From Flagellimonas aurea (GTDB lineage Bacteria; Bacteroidota; Bacteroidia; Flavobacteriales; Flavobacteriaceae), in the NCBI RefSeq assembly GCF_017313785.1, contig NZ_JAFLNL010000001.1, forward strand, positions 558,001 to 622,000: a stretch of DNA of 64,000 nucleotides. Reading direction: 5' to 3'. Below the pieces are notes generated by a model. The model worked only from the letters and a program-made list of their open reading frames with translations. It did not search any database and had not been told where the DNA came from. Every line of letters starts with the position of its first letter. Position 1 is the first letter of the stretch. Shown piece by piece: positions 54,899 to 64,000 of the stretch. The position numbers were made by a program, and so were the translations under genes.

Positions 54899-55153
54899 AT
54901 GAAAACAACTACTACGCAGCATGGCAACAAATTTTCTTCCTTCTTTTGCAGCTTGTTCGGACACCATTACACGGTATCCAAAAAAGTGACACAGCATATA
55001 AAAGAGTATAAATGTCTTCATTGCCAAAAGCAAGTCACAACAGATGTCAGCGGAAAGCTCTCCGCCTTGACACCTCAAATGCAAGAGATCAACAGTACAC
55101 TGGAAGACATGTACAGAAAAAGACAAAGTAGGGTAGTGCACCAAGTGGCATAG
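54899..55153 (+). CDS. Small CxxC protein
   Basis: ATG 54899 gives 84 residues: MKTTTTQHGNKFSSFFCSLF, GHHYTVSKKV, then YKCLHCQKQVTTDVSG with a CxxC pair and a helical C-terminus. The GH-Y-V and C-x-x-C pattern suggests a small zinc-ribbon protein. An ATG nine codons upstream is possible. Similar short proteins occur in other Flavobacteriia; function unknown. Confidence 0.65.
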   Translation: MKTTTTQHGNKFSSFFCSLFGHHYTVSKKVTQHIKEYKCLHCQKQVTTDVSGKLSALTPQMQEINSTLEDMYRKRQSRVVHQVA

Positions 55154-55274
55154 CCCTTTTTTGTTTTAGGAAAAGGCCCAAATCTTATCCCGGAAACTTA
55201 AGTAATTGCCTACTGCTAATGGTTGCGTGCCCCAATACCATGATGTAGGGATGCCCTTGATTTTCGGGATTTTT

Positions 55275-56321
55275 TTATCCGTTGAACGAATTCCACCCCT
55301 GTGCCGTGATCGGTATCTTGGTCTCTGCCCTGGTAATTAAGTGAATGCCTTCATTCTTTTCCGTCATATGCCCAATTACCGTCAAGTTGGGGTTTCCTTT
55401 AATCTTGGGAAAATCTGCTTGGTCAATAGTGAACAACAACTCATAATCCTCACCGCCGCTCAAGGCAATCATGGTACTGTCCATTTTAAATTCTTCGGAT
55501 GCGGAAATCACCGTGGGATCCAATGGGATTTTCTCTTCAAAAACATTACAGCCAATATCACTATGCTTGCATAAATGAATTACTTCCGAAGAAAGGCCGT
55601 CGCTGATGTCTACCATGGAAGTCGGCTTTACCTCCAATTTTTTGAGCAGCTCTACAATGTCTTTTCGTGCTTCCGGCTTTAATTGCCTTTCTACGATGTA
55701 AGAATAGGGTTCAAGATCGGGCTGACTGTTCGGATTTACCTTGAACACCTCTTTTTCGCGTTCAAGGACCTGAAGGCCAAGATAGGCACCTCCCAAATCG
55801 CCAGAAACCACCAATAAATCGTTGGGCTTGCTGCCTTTTCGGTAAACGATGTCGTTATCATCCGCAGCGCCGATGGCAGTTACGCTTACGATCATTCCCC
55901 TTGTTGAAGAGGTGGTGTCTCCACCCACCAGGTCAACATTGTACAGCTTGCATGCAAGTGCTACTCCTTCATAAAATTCTTCTAGCGCTTCCAAAGGAAA
56001 CCGGTTGGAAATGGCCAAAGAAACTGTTATCTGTGTGGCCATGGCGTTCATGGCGTAGATATCGGAAAGATTCACCATCACCGATTTATAGCCCAAGTGC
56101 TTCAAGGGCATATAGCTCAGGTCAAAATGAACCCCTTCCACCAACATGTCGGTGGACACGATGATTTTTTTGCCATTATGATCCATTACGGCAGCATCAT
56201 CGCCCACCCCAACTATGGAAGATGGTTGTTTGAGTTCAAAGTTTTTGGTAAGATGGTCGATCAGACCAAATTCGCCCAATTCTTCCAAAGATGTACGTTC
56301 TTGATTCTTGTCTTCTAGCAT
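55275..56321 (-). CDS. thiL: Thiamine-monophosphate kinase
   Basis: The 348-residue enzyme phosphorylates thiamine phosphate to thiamine diphosphate. Motifs are GVGDDAAV, the STDMLVEGVHFD nucleotide site, GGDTTSS and MVDISDGLSSE. ATG 56321 (MLEDKNQERTS) is chosen; the 35-residue extension to 56426 is intergenic. A TATTTTTG box at 56333-56326 lies just upstream and could be its promoter, with a near-leaderless transcript. No other thi genes are near. Confidence 0.93.
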   Translation of the reverse strand: MLEDKNQERTSLEELGEFGLIDHLTKNFELKQPSSIVGVGDDAAVMDHNGKKIIVSTDMLVEGVHFDLSYMPLKHLGYKSVMVNLSDIYAMNAMATQITVSLAISNRFPLEALEEFYEGVALACKLYNVDLVGGDTTSSTRGMIVSVTAIGAADDNDIVYRKGSKPNDLLVVSGDLGGAYLGLQVLEREKEVFKVNPNSQPDLEPYSYIVERQLKPEARKDIVELLKKLEVKPTSMVDISDGLSSEVIHLCKHSDIGCNVFEEKIPLDPTVISASEEFKMDSTMIALSGGEDYELLFTIDQADFPKIKGNPNLTVIGHMTEKNEGIHLITRAETKIPITAQGWNSFNG

Positions 56322-56533
56322 TTTGCAAAAATAATGAGGATAATCGTAAATCCTGTAGTCGGATGGAACATAAAATTTTTTCGGCAAAAACCTGTCAAAA
56401 GTCACTAAGAATACTTGCAAATTCACGACTGATGGGACTTGTGGTCAAATTGCACTAATTTTTCATAGGAAACACCTATGGAATCATTCGTTATATTAAT
56501 GTTAGTTGCTATGGTAAAACCCTTTAGATACAG

Positions 56534-56541
56534 TATATTTG
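56534..56541 (+). promoter_or_regulatory. -7 element TATATTTG of the suf operon
   Basis: A perfect TAnnTTTG lies 29 bases before the first gene of the Fe-S assembly operon. The nearest upstream TTG (56506-56508) is spaced 25 bases, longer than ideal. No obvious Fe-S regulator site (IscR-like) was recognised. Confidence 0.5.
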
Positions 56542-56569
56542 TAGGCTATTTAGATTAAATTCAAGTAAG

Positions 56570-56899
56570 ATGATTAAGGTTTCAGAATCAGCAAGGCACA
56601 AAGTGGTGTCCCTTATGACCGAAGAAGGTTATAATGCGACCACGGACTATGTGCGCGTTGGCGTAAAGAGCGGAGGGTGCAGTGGATTGTCTTATGAATT
56701 GACCTTTGACAATTCCGCTACCGATACAGATAAGATTTTTGAAGATAACGATGTGAGAATCATCGTGGACAAAAAAAGCTTTTTGTATTTGGTGGGCACC
56801 ACATTGGAATATTCCGGAGGTTTGAACGGAAAGGGTTTTGTGTTCAACAACCCCAACGCTCAACGAACCTGCGGATGTGGAGAAAGTTTTTCACTATAA
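56570..56899 (+). CDS. A-type iron-sulfur carrier (IscA/SufA family)
   Basis: The 109-residue protein has the three conserved cysteines of HesB/IscA proteins: one in SGGCSGLSYE and two in CGCGESF at the C-terminus. It receives clusters from SufBCD and delivers them to apoproteins. It is the first gene of the suf operon, with sufB 40 bases downstream. Confidence 0.92.
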   Translation: MIKVSESARHKVVSLMTEEGYNATTDYVRVGVKSGGCSGLSYELTFDNSATDTDKIFEDNDVRIIVDKKSFLYLVGTTLEYSGGLNGKGFVFNNPNAQRTCGCGESFSL

Positions 56900-56939
56900 A
56901 CATTGACTTAAAGCCTGTAATTGGCTAACTTAAAGATAT

Positions 56940-58385
56940 ATGGCTTATACAGAAGAAGAATTAAAGAAAGAGTTGGAGACCAAAGAGTACGAGTATGGTT
57001 TCTACACGGACATTGAATCGGATACCTTTCCAAAAGGGTTGAACGAGGACATTGTTATTGCCATTTCCAAGAAGAAGGAAGAACCCGATTGGATGACGAA
57101 GTGGCGATTGGAAGCATTCCGTGCCTGGAAAGAAATGGAAGAACCCGAATGGGCGAACGTAAAATACCAAAAGCCTGACTTCCAAAATATTTCCTACTAC
57201 TCGGCTCCCAACAAAAAACCGAAGTACGATAGCTTGGACGAAGTAGATCCAGAATTACTGGACACGTTCAAAAAGTTGGGAATTTCGGTAGATGAGCAGA
57301 AAAAGTTGGCAGGTGTTGCGGTGGATATCGTAATGGACTCCGTATCCGTGGCCACCACTTTCAAAAAAACATTGGCAGAAAAAGGCATTATTTTCTGTTC
57401 CATTTCCGAAGCTATCAAGGAGCACCCTGAATTGGTGAAAAAATATTTGGGAACTGTAGTTCCACAAAGGGACAATTTTTACGCGGCATTGAACTCAGCG
57501 GTATTTTCCGATGGATCTTTCTGCTACATTCCAAAAGGAGTGAGGTGTCCTATGGAACTTTCCACCTATTTCCGAATCAACCAAGCGGGAACTGGACAGT
57601 TCGAGAGAACCTTGGTCATTGCCGAAGAAGGCAGTTATGTGAGCTATTTGGAAGGATGTACCGCCCCAATGCGGGACGAGAACCAATTGCACGCAGCAGT
57701 GGTAGAGCTTATAGCTCTGGACAATGCGGAAATCAAATATTCCACAGTTCAGAACTGGTTTCCTGGCAACAAAGAGGGAAAAGGAGGCGTTTACAACTTT
57801 GTGACCAAGCGCGGTCTGTGTGAAAAGCATGCCAAAATTTCTTGGACGCAGGTCGAGACAGGTTCTGCGGTAACATGGAAATACCCATCATGTATTTTGA
57901 AAGGCGATTATTCCATTGGTGAATTTTATTCCATTGCCGTGACCAACAATTTCCAACAAGCGGATACAGGGACCAAAATGGTTCACTTGGGCAAGAATAC
58001 CAAGAGTACCATCATTTCCAAAGGTATTTCAGCAGGACAGTCACAAAACAGCTACCGTGGATTGGTGCAGGTGAACAGCCGTGCTGAAAATGCAAGGAAC
58101 TTCTCCCAATGCGATTCCCTATTGATGGGTAACCGTTGCGGGGCGCACACGTTCCCTTACATAGAGGTCAAGAACAAAAGCGCACAGATAGAGCACGAAG
58201 CCACGACCAGTAAGATTGGTGAGGATCAGATTTTCTACTGTAACCAAAGAGGAATTGATACCGAAAAGGCCATTGCCTTGATTGTAAACGGATTTAGCAA
58301 GGAAGTATTGAACAAACTACCAATGGAATTTGCCGTAGAGGCACAAAAATTATTGGAAATCAGTTTGGAAGGCTCCGTAGGATAA
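56940..58385 (+). CDS. sufB: Fe-S assembly scaffold SufB
   Basis: The 481-residue scaffold builds clusters with SufC and SufD. Conserved regions include [37 protein letters not shown]-like [40 protein letters not shown] and the C-terminal cysteine region [12 protein letters not shown]. The length is typical. Confidence 0.96.
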   Translation: MAYTEEELKKELETKEYEYGFYTDIESDTFPKGLNEDIVIAISKKKEEPDWMTKWRLEAFRAWKEMEEPEWANVKYQKPDFQNISYYSAPNKKPKYDSLDEVDPELLDTFKKLGISVDEQKKLAGVAVDIVMDSVSVATTFKKTLAEKGIIFCSISEAIKEHPELVKKYLGTVVPQRDNFYAALNSAVFSDGSFCYIPKGVRCPMELSTYFRINQAGTGQFERTLVIAEEGSYVSYLEGCTAPMRDENQLHAAVVELIALDNAEIKYSTVQNWFPGNKEGKGGVYNFVTKRGLCEKHAKISWTQVETGSAVTWKYPSCILKGDYSIGEFYSIAVTNNFQQADTGTKMVHLGKNTKSTIISKGISAGQSQNSYRGLVQVNSRAENARNFSQCDSLLMGNRCGAHTFPYIEVKNKSAQIEHEATTSKIGEDQIFYCNQRGIDTEKAIALIVNGFSKEVLNKLPMEFAVEAQKLLEISLEGSVG

Positions 58386-58418
58386 CTTCGGCCATTCTCA
58401 GCTACCCAATCCAATCTG

Positions 58419-58442
58419 GTGATTGAGCGAAGTCCAAATCAC
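58419..58442. repeat. REP-like hairpin between sufB and sufC
   Basis: Arms GTGATT (58419-58424) and AATCAC (58437-58442) enclose GAGCGAAGTCCA. The element at 63784-63807 has the same 12-base loop apart from two changes, with different but complementary arms. Confidence 0.65.
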
Positions 58443-58472
58443 AATTATTAAGACAGAACACAATTTTACAAA

Positions 58473-59225
58473 ATGCTAGAAATAAAGAACTTACACGCAA
58501 GCGTAGACGGTAAAGAAATCCTTAAGGGAATCAATCTAAAGGTGAACGCAGGAGAGGTACACGCCATTATGGGCCCCAACGGCTCTGGTAAAAGTACCTT
58601 GGCCGAAGTAATCGCAGGACAGGAGGAATTTGAAGTAGGCGAAGGAAGCATCCTTCTGGAAGGGGAAGACTTGGAAGAACTTTCCCCAGAAGAAAGAGCC
58701 CACAAAGGAGTGTTCCTATCGTTCCAGTACCCAGTTGAGATTCCAGGGGTATCGGTGACCAATTTTATGAAGACCGCTATCAACGAATCCAGAAAAGCAC
58801 AAGGTTTGGAAGATATGCCAGCCAACGAAATGCTCAAGAAGATTCGTGAGAAGTCCGAAATGTTGGAAATCGACCGAAAGTTCCTTTCTCGTTCCTTGAA
58901 CGAAGGGTTCTCCGGAGGGGAAAAGAAACGTAACGAAATCTTTCAAATGGCTATGATGGAACCCAAATTGGCCATTTTGGACGAGACCGATTCCGGTTTG
59001 GATATCGATGCCCTGCGTATCGTTTCCAATGGTGTAAACAAATTGCGCAGCAAGGACAACGCCATCATCGTGATTACACACTACCAACGATTGTTGGAGT
59101 ATATCGTTCCCGATTTTGTACACGTGTTGTACAACGGGAAAATCGTAAAATCCGGAACCAAGGAATTGGCCCTGGAACTGGAAGAAAAAGGATACGATTG
59201 GTTAAAAGAAGAAGCTGCAGTTTAA
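58473..59225 (+). CDS. sufC: Fe-S assembly ATPase SufC
   Basis: The 250-residue ABC-type ATPase has Walker [10 protein letters not shown], signature [10 protein letters not shown] and Walker [13 protein letters not shown], all in the SufC-specific form. It drives conformational change in SufBCD during cluster assembly. Confidence 0.97.
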   Translation: MLEIKNLHASVDGKEILKGINLKVNAGEVHAIMGPNGSGKSTLAEVIAGQEEFEVGEGSILLEGEDLEELSPEERAHKGVFLSFQYPVEIPGVSVTNFMKTAINESRKAQGLEDMPANEMLKKIREKSEMLEIDRKFLSRSLNEGFSGGEKKRNEIFQMAMMEPKLAILDETDSGLDIDALRIVSNGVNKLRSKDNAIIVITHYQRLLEYIVPDFVHVLYNGKIVKSGTKELALELEEKGYDWLKEEAAV

Positions 59226-59254
59226 AAAACAGATGTAAGACTTCAGACATCGGG

Positions 59255-59276
59255 TTTCAGAATACCTAAACTGAAA
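59255..59276. repeat. Imperfect TTTCAG/CTGAAA inverted repeat in the sufC-sufD spacer
   Basis: TTTCAG (59255-59260) and CTGAAA (59271-59276) flank 10 bases, within a spacer rich in CAGAC/CTGA motifs like that at 63883-63918. Confidence 0.4.
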
Positions 59277-59302
59277 GCTGACCACTGAAAACTTAAAAAG
59301 AT

Positions 59303-60619
59303 ATGGATTTAAAGGAAAAATTAGTCTCCTCTTTTATGGCATTTGAAGATGGCTTGGATTTAGATCATCCAGTACATGAGGAAAGATCCAGTGCCATAAA
59401 GAATTTTGAGACCAAGGGCTTCCCGACAAAAAAGGATGAAGCTTGGAAGTATACCTCGTTGAGGGGCTTGGAAAAAATAGATTTCAGCATCTTTCCAAAG
59501 CATGAGACCACGTTGGAATACAAGGATGTGAAAAAATACTTCCTCCACGAGATAGACACCTACAAAATTGTTTTCGTTGATGGGGTGTACAGTTCATACC
59601 TCTCCGAAACCACACATGATGGCGTAGATGTCTGTTTGATGAGCTCTGCCTTTAGTAAGCCCATGTTCAAACAGGTGATAGAAGTATATTTTAACAAAGC
59701 GGCCTCCAAAGATGAGTCGTTGACCTCTTTGAACACAGCTTTTAGCAAAGAAGGAGCGTACATCTATATTCCCAAGAACAAAATGCCCAAAAAGCCTATC
59801 CAAATTTTACATTTGGCCACGGGCAAGGAACCAGCCTTGATGTTGCAACCCCGTAACTTGATCGTTGCCGAGGACAACGCTGAGGTTCAGATCATAGAGC
59901 GCCACCAAAGTTTGACGGGGAACGAAGTGTTTACCAACTCAGTGACCGAAATTTTTGCTGGCAAGGACGCCATCGTGGACTACTACAAAGTTCAGAACGA
60001 TGAGCCTACCGCCTCCTTGGTGGACAATACATATATCTCACAAAAAGATAGCAGCGTTGTAAGGGTGCATACGTTCTCCTTGGGCGGAAAGTTGATCCGT
60101 AACAACCTGAACTTTTACCAGAACGGGGAGCGTATCGACTCTACCCTGAAAGGGATTACGATTTTGGGCGATAAACAGCATGTGGACCATCATACTTTGG
60201 TGCACCACGCACAGCCCAATTGTGAGAGCCATCAAGATTATAAGGGTATTTTCGGGGATAGCTCCACAGGAGTGTTCAACGGAAAGATCATAGTGGACAA
60301 GATTGCCCAAAAGACGGATGCCTTTCAGCAGAACAACAATATTTTGTTGAGCGATAAATCGACCATCAACTCAAAACCCCAATTGGAAATCTTCGCGGAC
60401 GATGTAAAATGTTCGCACGGGTGCACCATTGGTCAGTTGGACGATGAAGCGCTCTTTTATCTGAGGTCAAGAGGAATTCCAAAGAAAGAAGCCAAGGCTT
60501 TGCTGATGTACGCTTTTGCCAACAACGTTTTGGAAAGTGTCCGTATCCCAGAGTTAAAGCTGCGGATCAATAAGATCATTGCTGATAAACTGGGTGTACG
60601 CATGGGTTTTGACCTGTAA
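59303..60619 (+). CDS. sufD: Fe-S assembly protein SufD
   Basis: The 438-residue SufB paralogue partners it in the SufBC2D complex. Typical regions are GFPTKKDEAWKYTSL near the N-terminus, and VDHHTLVHHAQPNCESHQDY with FADDVKCSHGCTIGQLDDEA in the C-terminal beta-helix. Confidence 0.95.
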   Translation: MDLKEKLVSSFMAFEDGLDLDHPVHEERSSAIKNFETKGFPTKKDEAWKYTSLRGLEKIDFSIFPKHETTLEYKDVKKYFLHEIDTYKIVFVDGVYSSYLSETTHDGVDVCLMSSAFSKPMFKQVIEVYFNKAASKDESLTSLNTAFSKEGAYIYIPKNKMPKKPIQILHLATGKEPALMLQPRNLIVAEDNAEVQIIERHQSLTGNEVFTNSVTEIFAGKDAIVDYYKVQNDEPTASLVDNTYISQKDSSVVRVHTFSLGGKLIRNNLNFYQNGERIDSTLKGITILGDKQHVDHHTLVHHAQPNCESHQDYKGIFGDSSTGVFNGKIIVDKIAQKTDAFQQNNNILLSDKSTINSKPQLEIFADDVKCSHGCTIGQLDDEALFYLRSRGIPKKEAKALLMYAFANNVLESVRIPELKLRINKIIADKLGVRMGFDL

Positions 60620-60646
60620 AACAAACTTTTTCACGATTACATTACA

Positions 60647-61873
60647 ATGATAGGGACCACTTTGGACATACAAGCCATTAGAAAGGATTTTCCCATCCTC
60701 CAAAGAGAGGTCAATGGGAAGCCTTTGGTGTATTTGGACAATGCAGCTACCTCGCAGACACCGCAGCAGGTAATCGATGTCATTGTTGATTATTATCAAC
60801 GGTACAACGCCAATATCCATCGAGGGGTACATACCTTGTCTCAAGAGGCCACCGATGCCTACGAAGCGGCGCGGCAGAAAATCCAAAAGCACTTTAACAT
60901 TGCGCATTCCCGCGAAGTGATCTTTACTTCGGGAACTACTCATGGCATCAATTTGGTGGCAACGGGATCCACTTCCTTTTTAAAGGAGGGGGACGAGGTT
61001 TTGGTATCGGCAATGGAGCACCACTCCAATATTGTGCCTTGGCAAATGCTGTGCGAACGCACGGGGGCAACCTTAAAAGTGATTCCAATGAACCTGGAAG
61101 GGGAATTGGTGATGGAGGAATACCACAACCTATTGTCGGATAGGACAAGATTGGTGTTCTGCAACCATGTTTCCAATGCATTGGGAACCATCAACCCAAT
61201 AGAAGAAATCATTGAGGCAGCCCATAAAGTGGGAGCAGCCGTATTGATAGATGGTGCACAGGCAGCAGCACACATCAAACCCGATTTACAGGCACTTGAT
61301 GTTGATTTTTATACCGTTTCCGCCCATAAAATGTGTGGACCAACTGGAGTTGGGGTATTGTACGGAAAAGAAGAATGGCTCAAAAAACTGCCACCGTATC
61401 AAGGCGGAGGGGAAATGATTGCCGAAGTCACTTTTGAAAAGACGACCTATGCCGATCTGCCCCATAAGTTTGAAGCAGGAACGCCGAACATTTCTGGAGG
61501 TATTGCCTTTGGTGCCGCATTGGACTATATGAACAGTATCGGTTTTGATGCCATTGCCCAGTATGAAGATGAGCTATTGAATTACGCCACGGAGCAGTTG
61601 CTCACCATCGATGGCTTAAAGATTTACGGGACCGCAGCGCACAAAACTTCGGTAATATCCTTTAACATAGAAGGTATTCATCCTTACGATATCGGAACCA
61701 TTGTGGACAAATTGGGCATTGCTGTTCGAACAGGCCACCACTGTGCACAACCAATAATGGATTTTTACCAGATTCCGGGAACGGTAAGGGCCAGTTTCAG
61801 CTTTTACAATACCAAGGAGGAAGTGGATAAACTGGTGGAAGGTGTTACACGTGCAAGGAATATGTTGCTATAG
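60647..61873 (+). CDS. sufS: Cysteine desulfurase SufS
   Basis: The 408-residue PLP enzyme removes sulfur from cysteine for cluster assembly. The PLP lysine is K228 (SAHKMCGPTG) and the persulfide cysteine is C366 (RTGHHCAQPIM). The N-terminal VYLDNAATSQTP is standard for class II (SufS) desulfurases. Confidence 0.97.
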   Translation: MIGTTLDIQAIRKDFPILQREVNGKPLVYLDNAATSQTPQQVIDVIVDYYQRYNANIHRGVHTLSQEATDAYEAARQKIQKHFNIAHSREVIFTSGTTHGINLVATGSTSFLKEGDEVLVSAMEHHSNIVPWQMLCERTGATLKVIPMNLEGELVMEEYHNLLSDRTRLVFCNHVSNALGTINPIEEIIEAAHKVGAAVLIDGAQAAAHIKPDLQALDVDFYTVSAHKMCGPTGVGVLYGKEEWLKKLPPYQGGGEMIAEVTFEKTTYADLPHKFEAGTPNISGGIAFGAALDYMNSIGFDAIAQYEDELLNYATEQLLTIDGLKIYGTAAHKTSVISFNIEGIHPYDIGTIVDKLGIAVRTGHHCAQPIMDFYQIPGTVRASFSFYNTKEEVDKLVEGVTRARNMLL

Positions 61874-61945
61874 CCAGACCGTTATCATTATCATAAAGAC
61901 TTGAATGGCAACCCTCCGAGTTGTACTTTTGAACAAAATCATCGC

Positions 61946-62368
61946 ATGACCATAAAAGAGATACAGGAAGAGATAATAGATGAGTTTTCCATGTTCGACG
62001 ACTGGATGCAGCGTTACGAATACATGATCGAGCTCGGAAAATCACTTCCATTGATAGCCGAACAGTACAAAACCGATGACAACCTGATCAAAGGATGCCA
62101 GAGCAAGGTGTGGGTGCATGCCGAACTCGATGGTGACAAATTGGTGTTCACGGCTGATAGTGATGCCATCATTACGAAAGGAATCATTGCCATTTTGGTC
62201 AGGACGTTCAGCAATCAAAAGCCACAGGACATTATTGATGCCGATGTGGAATTTATTGATGAAATAGGTCTTAAAGAGCATTTGTCGCCAACGCGGGCAA
62301 ATGGATTGGTAAGTATGATCAAGCAATTGAAATTGTATGCGGTTGCCTATCAAACACAGTTAAAATAA
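61946..62368 (+). CDS. sufE: Sulfur acceptor SufE
   Basis: The 140-residue protein takes persulfide from SufS on Cys51 (LIKGCQSKVWV) and passes it to SufB. ATG 61946 (MTIKEIQEEI) is preferred over 61901. Located 72 bases after sufS. Confidence 0.95.
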   Translation: MTIKEIQEEIIDEFSMFDDWMQRYEYMIELGKSLPLIAEQYKTDDNLIKGCQSKVWVHAELDGDKLVFTADSDAIITKGIIAILVRTFSNQKPQDIIDADVEFIDEIGLKEHLSPTRANGLVSMIKQLKLYAVAYQTQLK

Positions 62369-62374
62369 CACAGA

Positions 62375-62704
62375 ATGAGCGAAGAAACTACCATAGATAC
62401 ACAAGAACTGGGCGAAAAAATCGTAAAGGTGCTCAAAACCATCTACGATCCAGAAATTCCTGTGGACATTTACGAACTGGGATTGATTTACGATGTGTTC
62501 GTAAACGAGGAATACGAAGTAAAGATCTTGATGACCCTTACCTCGCCCAATTGCCCTGTGGCCGAAACCTTGCCCGTGGAGGTAGAGGAGAAAGTGAAGT
62601 CCATTGATATGCTGAAGGACGTGGAGGTGGAAATCACTTTTGACCCACCATGGACCCAAGAACTGATGAGCGAGGAGGCGAAATTGGAGTTGGGCCTTTT
62701 GTAA
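62375..62704 (+). CDS. sufT: SUF-associated MIP18/DUF59 protein (SufT-like)
   Basis: The 109-residue DUF59 protein carries YDPEIPVDIYELGLIYDV and the conserved TSPNCPVAETLP with its Cys. SufT-type proteins help maturation of Fe-S proteins under high demand. It lies six bases after sufE. Confidence 0.88.
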   Translation: MSEETTIDTQELGEKIVKVLKTIYDPEIPVDIYELGLIYDVFVNEEYEVKILMTLTSPNCPVAETLPVEVEEKVKSIDMLKDVEVEITFDPPWTQELMSEEAKLELGLL

Positions 62705-62726
62705 AACCCCGGTAAACCTAAAAGAC

Positions 62727-62960
62727 ATGACCACAAGACAAATCGATAGAATTATTGAGATGGCTTGGGAGGACAGAACCCCGTTCGAAGCCATAGAGTA
62801 CCAGTTTGGTTTAAAGGAAAACGACGTGAGGGAAGTGATGCGAAACAACCTCAAACGGTCCTCTTTTGAGTTGTGGAGAAAACGGGTAAAGGGAAGAAAG
62901 ACCAAACACCAAAAAACGTCCCCGGCCAATAGATTTAGGTCGCAGAATCAAAAATTATAG
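62727..62960 (+). CDS. TIGR03643 family protein
   Basis: The 77-residue basic protein begins MTTRQIDRIIEMAWEDRTPF and has an HTH-like middle (EAIEYQFGLKENDVREVMRN) with a Lys/Arg-rich tail, matching TIGR03643. Function unknown; its place in the suf operon suggests a link to Fe-S or sulfur metabolism or to translation. Confidence 0.8.
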   Translation: MTTRQIDRIIEMAWEDRTPFEAIEYQFGLKENDVREVMRNNLKRSSFELWRKRVKGRKTKHQKTSPANRFRSQNQKL

Positions 62961-62989
62961 CGGTTCCAGCCCTTGCGAAAAATACAAAT

Positions 62990-63496
62990 ATGGAAAAGGA
63001 AATTGTAAATAGAGTGGCCCAAAGCAAGTTGATCACGTTCGACCTGGAGGATTATTATCCGAAAGGGGAGCGCAAGGTCTTGGACATCAAAGATTGGTTG
63101 TACGAGGGATTTATTCTTCGTGAAAAGGAGTTCCGCGCCCATGTTGATGTGCATGATTGGTCAATGTACCAGGAAGCTTATGTGGCGCTTCAATGTTCTT
63201 CGGATGCCATTATTCCAGGCTGGGCCTTTATGTTGGTTGCCTCCAAACTGCAACCCTACGCCAAAAAAGTAGTTCAAGGAAATTTGGAAACCTTGGAAAC
63301 GGCACTTTATCAAACTATTTTGGAAAAGTTGGATGTGACCGAGTTTGCAGATAAGCCTATAATCATAAAAGGTTGCTCCAAAAAACCGGTACCCGAAAAT
63401 GCCTATCTAATGGCAGTGGCCAAAATCCAAGAAGTGGCCAAAAGTGTCATGTACGGGGAAGCCTGCTCTTCGGTACCCCTGTTCAAGAGAAAATAG
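62990..63496 (+). CDS. DUF2480 family protein
   Basis: The 168-residue soluble protein (MEKEIVNRVAQSKLITFDLE) fits DUF2480. It contains two cysteine-bearing conserved spots, ALQCSSDAIIPGWAFM and IKGCSKKPVPENAY, and a third Cys in GEACSSVPLF. The three conserved-looking cysteines and the position at the end of the suf operon make an Fe-S or zinc role possible; this is inference. Confidence 0.85.
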   Translation: MEKEIVNRVAQSKLITFDLEDYYPKGERKVLDIKDWLYEGFILREKEFRAHVDVHDWSMYQEAYVALQCSSDAIIPGWAFMLVASKLQPYAKKVVQGNLETLETALYQTILEKLDVTEFADKPIIIKGCSKKPVPENAYLMAVAKIQEVAKSVMYGEACSSVPLFKRK

Positions 63497-63783
63497 TAGT
63501 TTTTGTAGTCAGTGGACGGTCGCTGAGCACCCGGCCTGCCGGACGGACAAGAAGTTGAAGCATATGGCCGGATATCGATATTTTACGCGGAAAGCCTGTT
63601 GGTTCTTTGATGTCAGAAGTGATATAAATCCAGCATTTTGGTATAAAAGTCCTTGTTTTCCCGATTTCTTGTGGCGAACCCTCGCTCAACTGCGGGCAAA
63701 AACAGGGTGACTGTTCTGTTATCGTCCATTTCGATGAGTGGCCATGGTTTGAGATACTTCGCTCCGCTAGGTATGATAACTCG

Positions 63784-63807
63784 GTCGCTGAGCGTAGTCT
63801 AAGCGAC
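63784..63807. repeat. REP-like hairpin, second copy
   Basis: GTCGCT (63784-63789) and AGCGAC (63802-63807) flank the loop GAGCGTAGTCTA, which differs from the loop of the copy at 58419-58442 at two of 12 positions. Confidence 0.65.
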
Positions 63808-63882
63808 ATGCATGTTATCGACATTTTATTGATTGTACATTGAATGGACACGAATTCCATGGATTATCATGAGCTTTTATGG

Positions 63883-63918
63883 AGTAGTCAGATTTCAGGG
63901 GTCTGATGTCTGACTACT
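63883..63918. repeat. 10-bp perfect inverted repeat
   Basis: AGTAGTCAGA (63883-63892) and TCTGACTACT (63909-63918) pair across 16 bases that themselves contain TCTGATG. It belongs to the CAGAC/TCTGA-rich intergenic style also seen near 59255. Confidence 0.6.
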
Positions 63919-63990
63919 GATATCTTGGTTCTTTGCTCTTGAATCCACCCAAGCCTGTCCCATTTTTAATTGGTAATTGTGTATTGTTGA

Positions 63991-64000
63991 ATGAAAAAGT
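63991..64000 (+). CDS. Possible start of the next gene (cut by window edge)
   Basis: ATGAAAAAGT at the edge would begin Met-Lys-Lys, a common start for exported proteins. Only three codons are visible, so nothing more can be said. Confidence 0.3.

Larger units (their letters stand above)
63497..63990. other. 494-base spacer rich in short inverted repeats
   Basis: No convincing gene. It holds GTCGCTGAGC followed by CCGGC-CT-GCCGG (63519-63542), a full REP-like hairpin (63784-63807) and a 10-bp inverted repeat (63883-63918). Open frames here run across the repeats and look fortuitous. Confidence 0.6.

Noticed and set aside
63444..63860. Overlapping open frames on both strands after DUF2480
   Set aside because: They run through the inverted repeats and have no recognisable domain.

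Overview
The window looks like a chromosomal segment of a marine Flavobacteriaceae bacterium, probably near Muricauda/Allomuricauda (the genus is a guess). The evidence is gene content and order: a SprE-bactofilin-AtpZ-atpBEFHAG block, ricT-gldH-PBP1A, a three-subunit Bacteroidetes-type sdhCAB, a complete suf operon followed by TIGR03643 and DUF2480 genes, LytTR/7TM-kinase signalling and an HU/SPOR protein. TAnnTTTG -7 promoter motifs and TTG starts also fit the phylum. No rRNA, tRNA, CRISPR array, transposase or integrase was seen.

Layout. 1-3029: a partial PaaE-like flavin reductase, then a two-gene ABC exporter. 3129-11960: the gliding/T9SS lipoprotein SprE, a bactofilin, and an ATP synthase operon (a, c, b, delta, alpha, gamma; beta and epsilon are absent) closed by a terminator. 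11961-14651: an AT-rich island with a lipoprotein carrying a C-terminal HExxH domain, a small secreted protein and an orphan copy of the HExxH domain. A 32-bp repeat containing the terminator lies at both ends. 14736-21907: an envelope cluster (flippase, dUTPase, GIY-YIG cassette between inverted hairpins, nucleotidyltransferase, TPR, DUF4292, EnvC-like activator, aldo/keto reductase). 21911-26579: thioesterase, HU-SPOR protein, an internally deleted DprA, TrpS and PlsC. 26576-28134: a decayed 7TM sensor kinase. 28521-32098: an ECF sigma operon whose last product combines an anti-sigma-like tail with an outer-membrane barrel, then recA. 32367-38925: trhO, ricT-gldH-PBP1A and a CoA transferase. 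39059-41379: a short peptide gene, GNAT, a divergent HTH/S24 regulator pair and an orphan Vsr nuclease. 41448-44872: sdhCAB. 45125-54656: SIMPL protein, collagen-like lipoprotein, a LytTR/kinase pair, RimK, DUF2721, aminopeptidase P, CDF transporter and BrnQ. 54899-64000: small CxxC protein, ThiL and the suf operon, ending in a repeat-rich spacer.

Most genes are housekeeping and lie in conserved neighbourhoods. Energy metabolism (ATP synthase, Sdh), Fe-S assembly, which supplies SdhB among others, and envelope/motility functions (SprE, GldH, PBP1A, EnvC-like) dominate. The unusual parts are the island at 12-14.6 kb, the GIY-YIG/hairpin cassette, the DprA core deletion, a family of covarying intergenic hairpins, and several short genes below usual calling limits.
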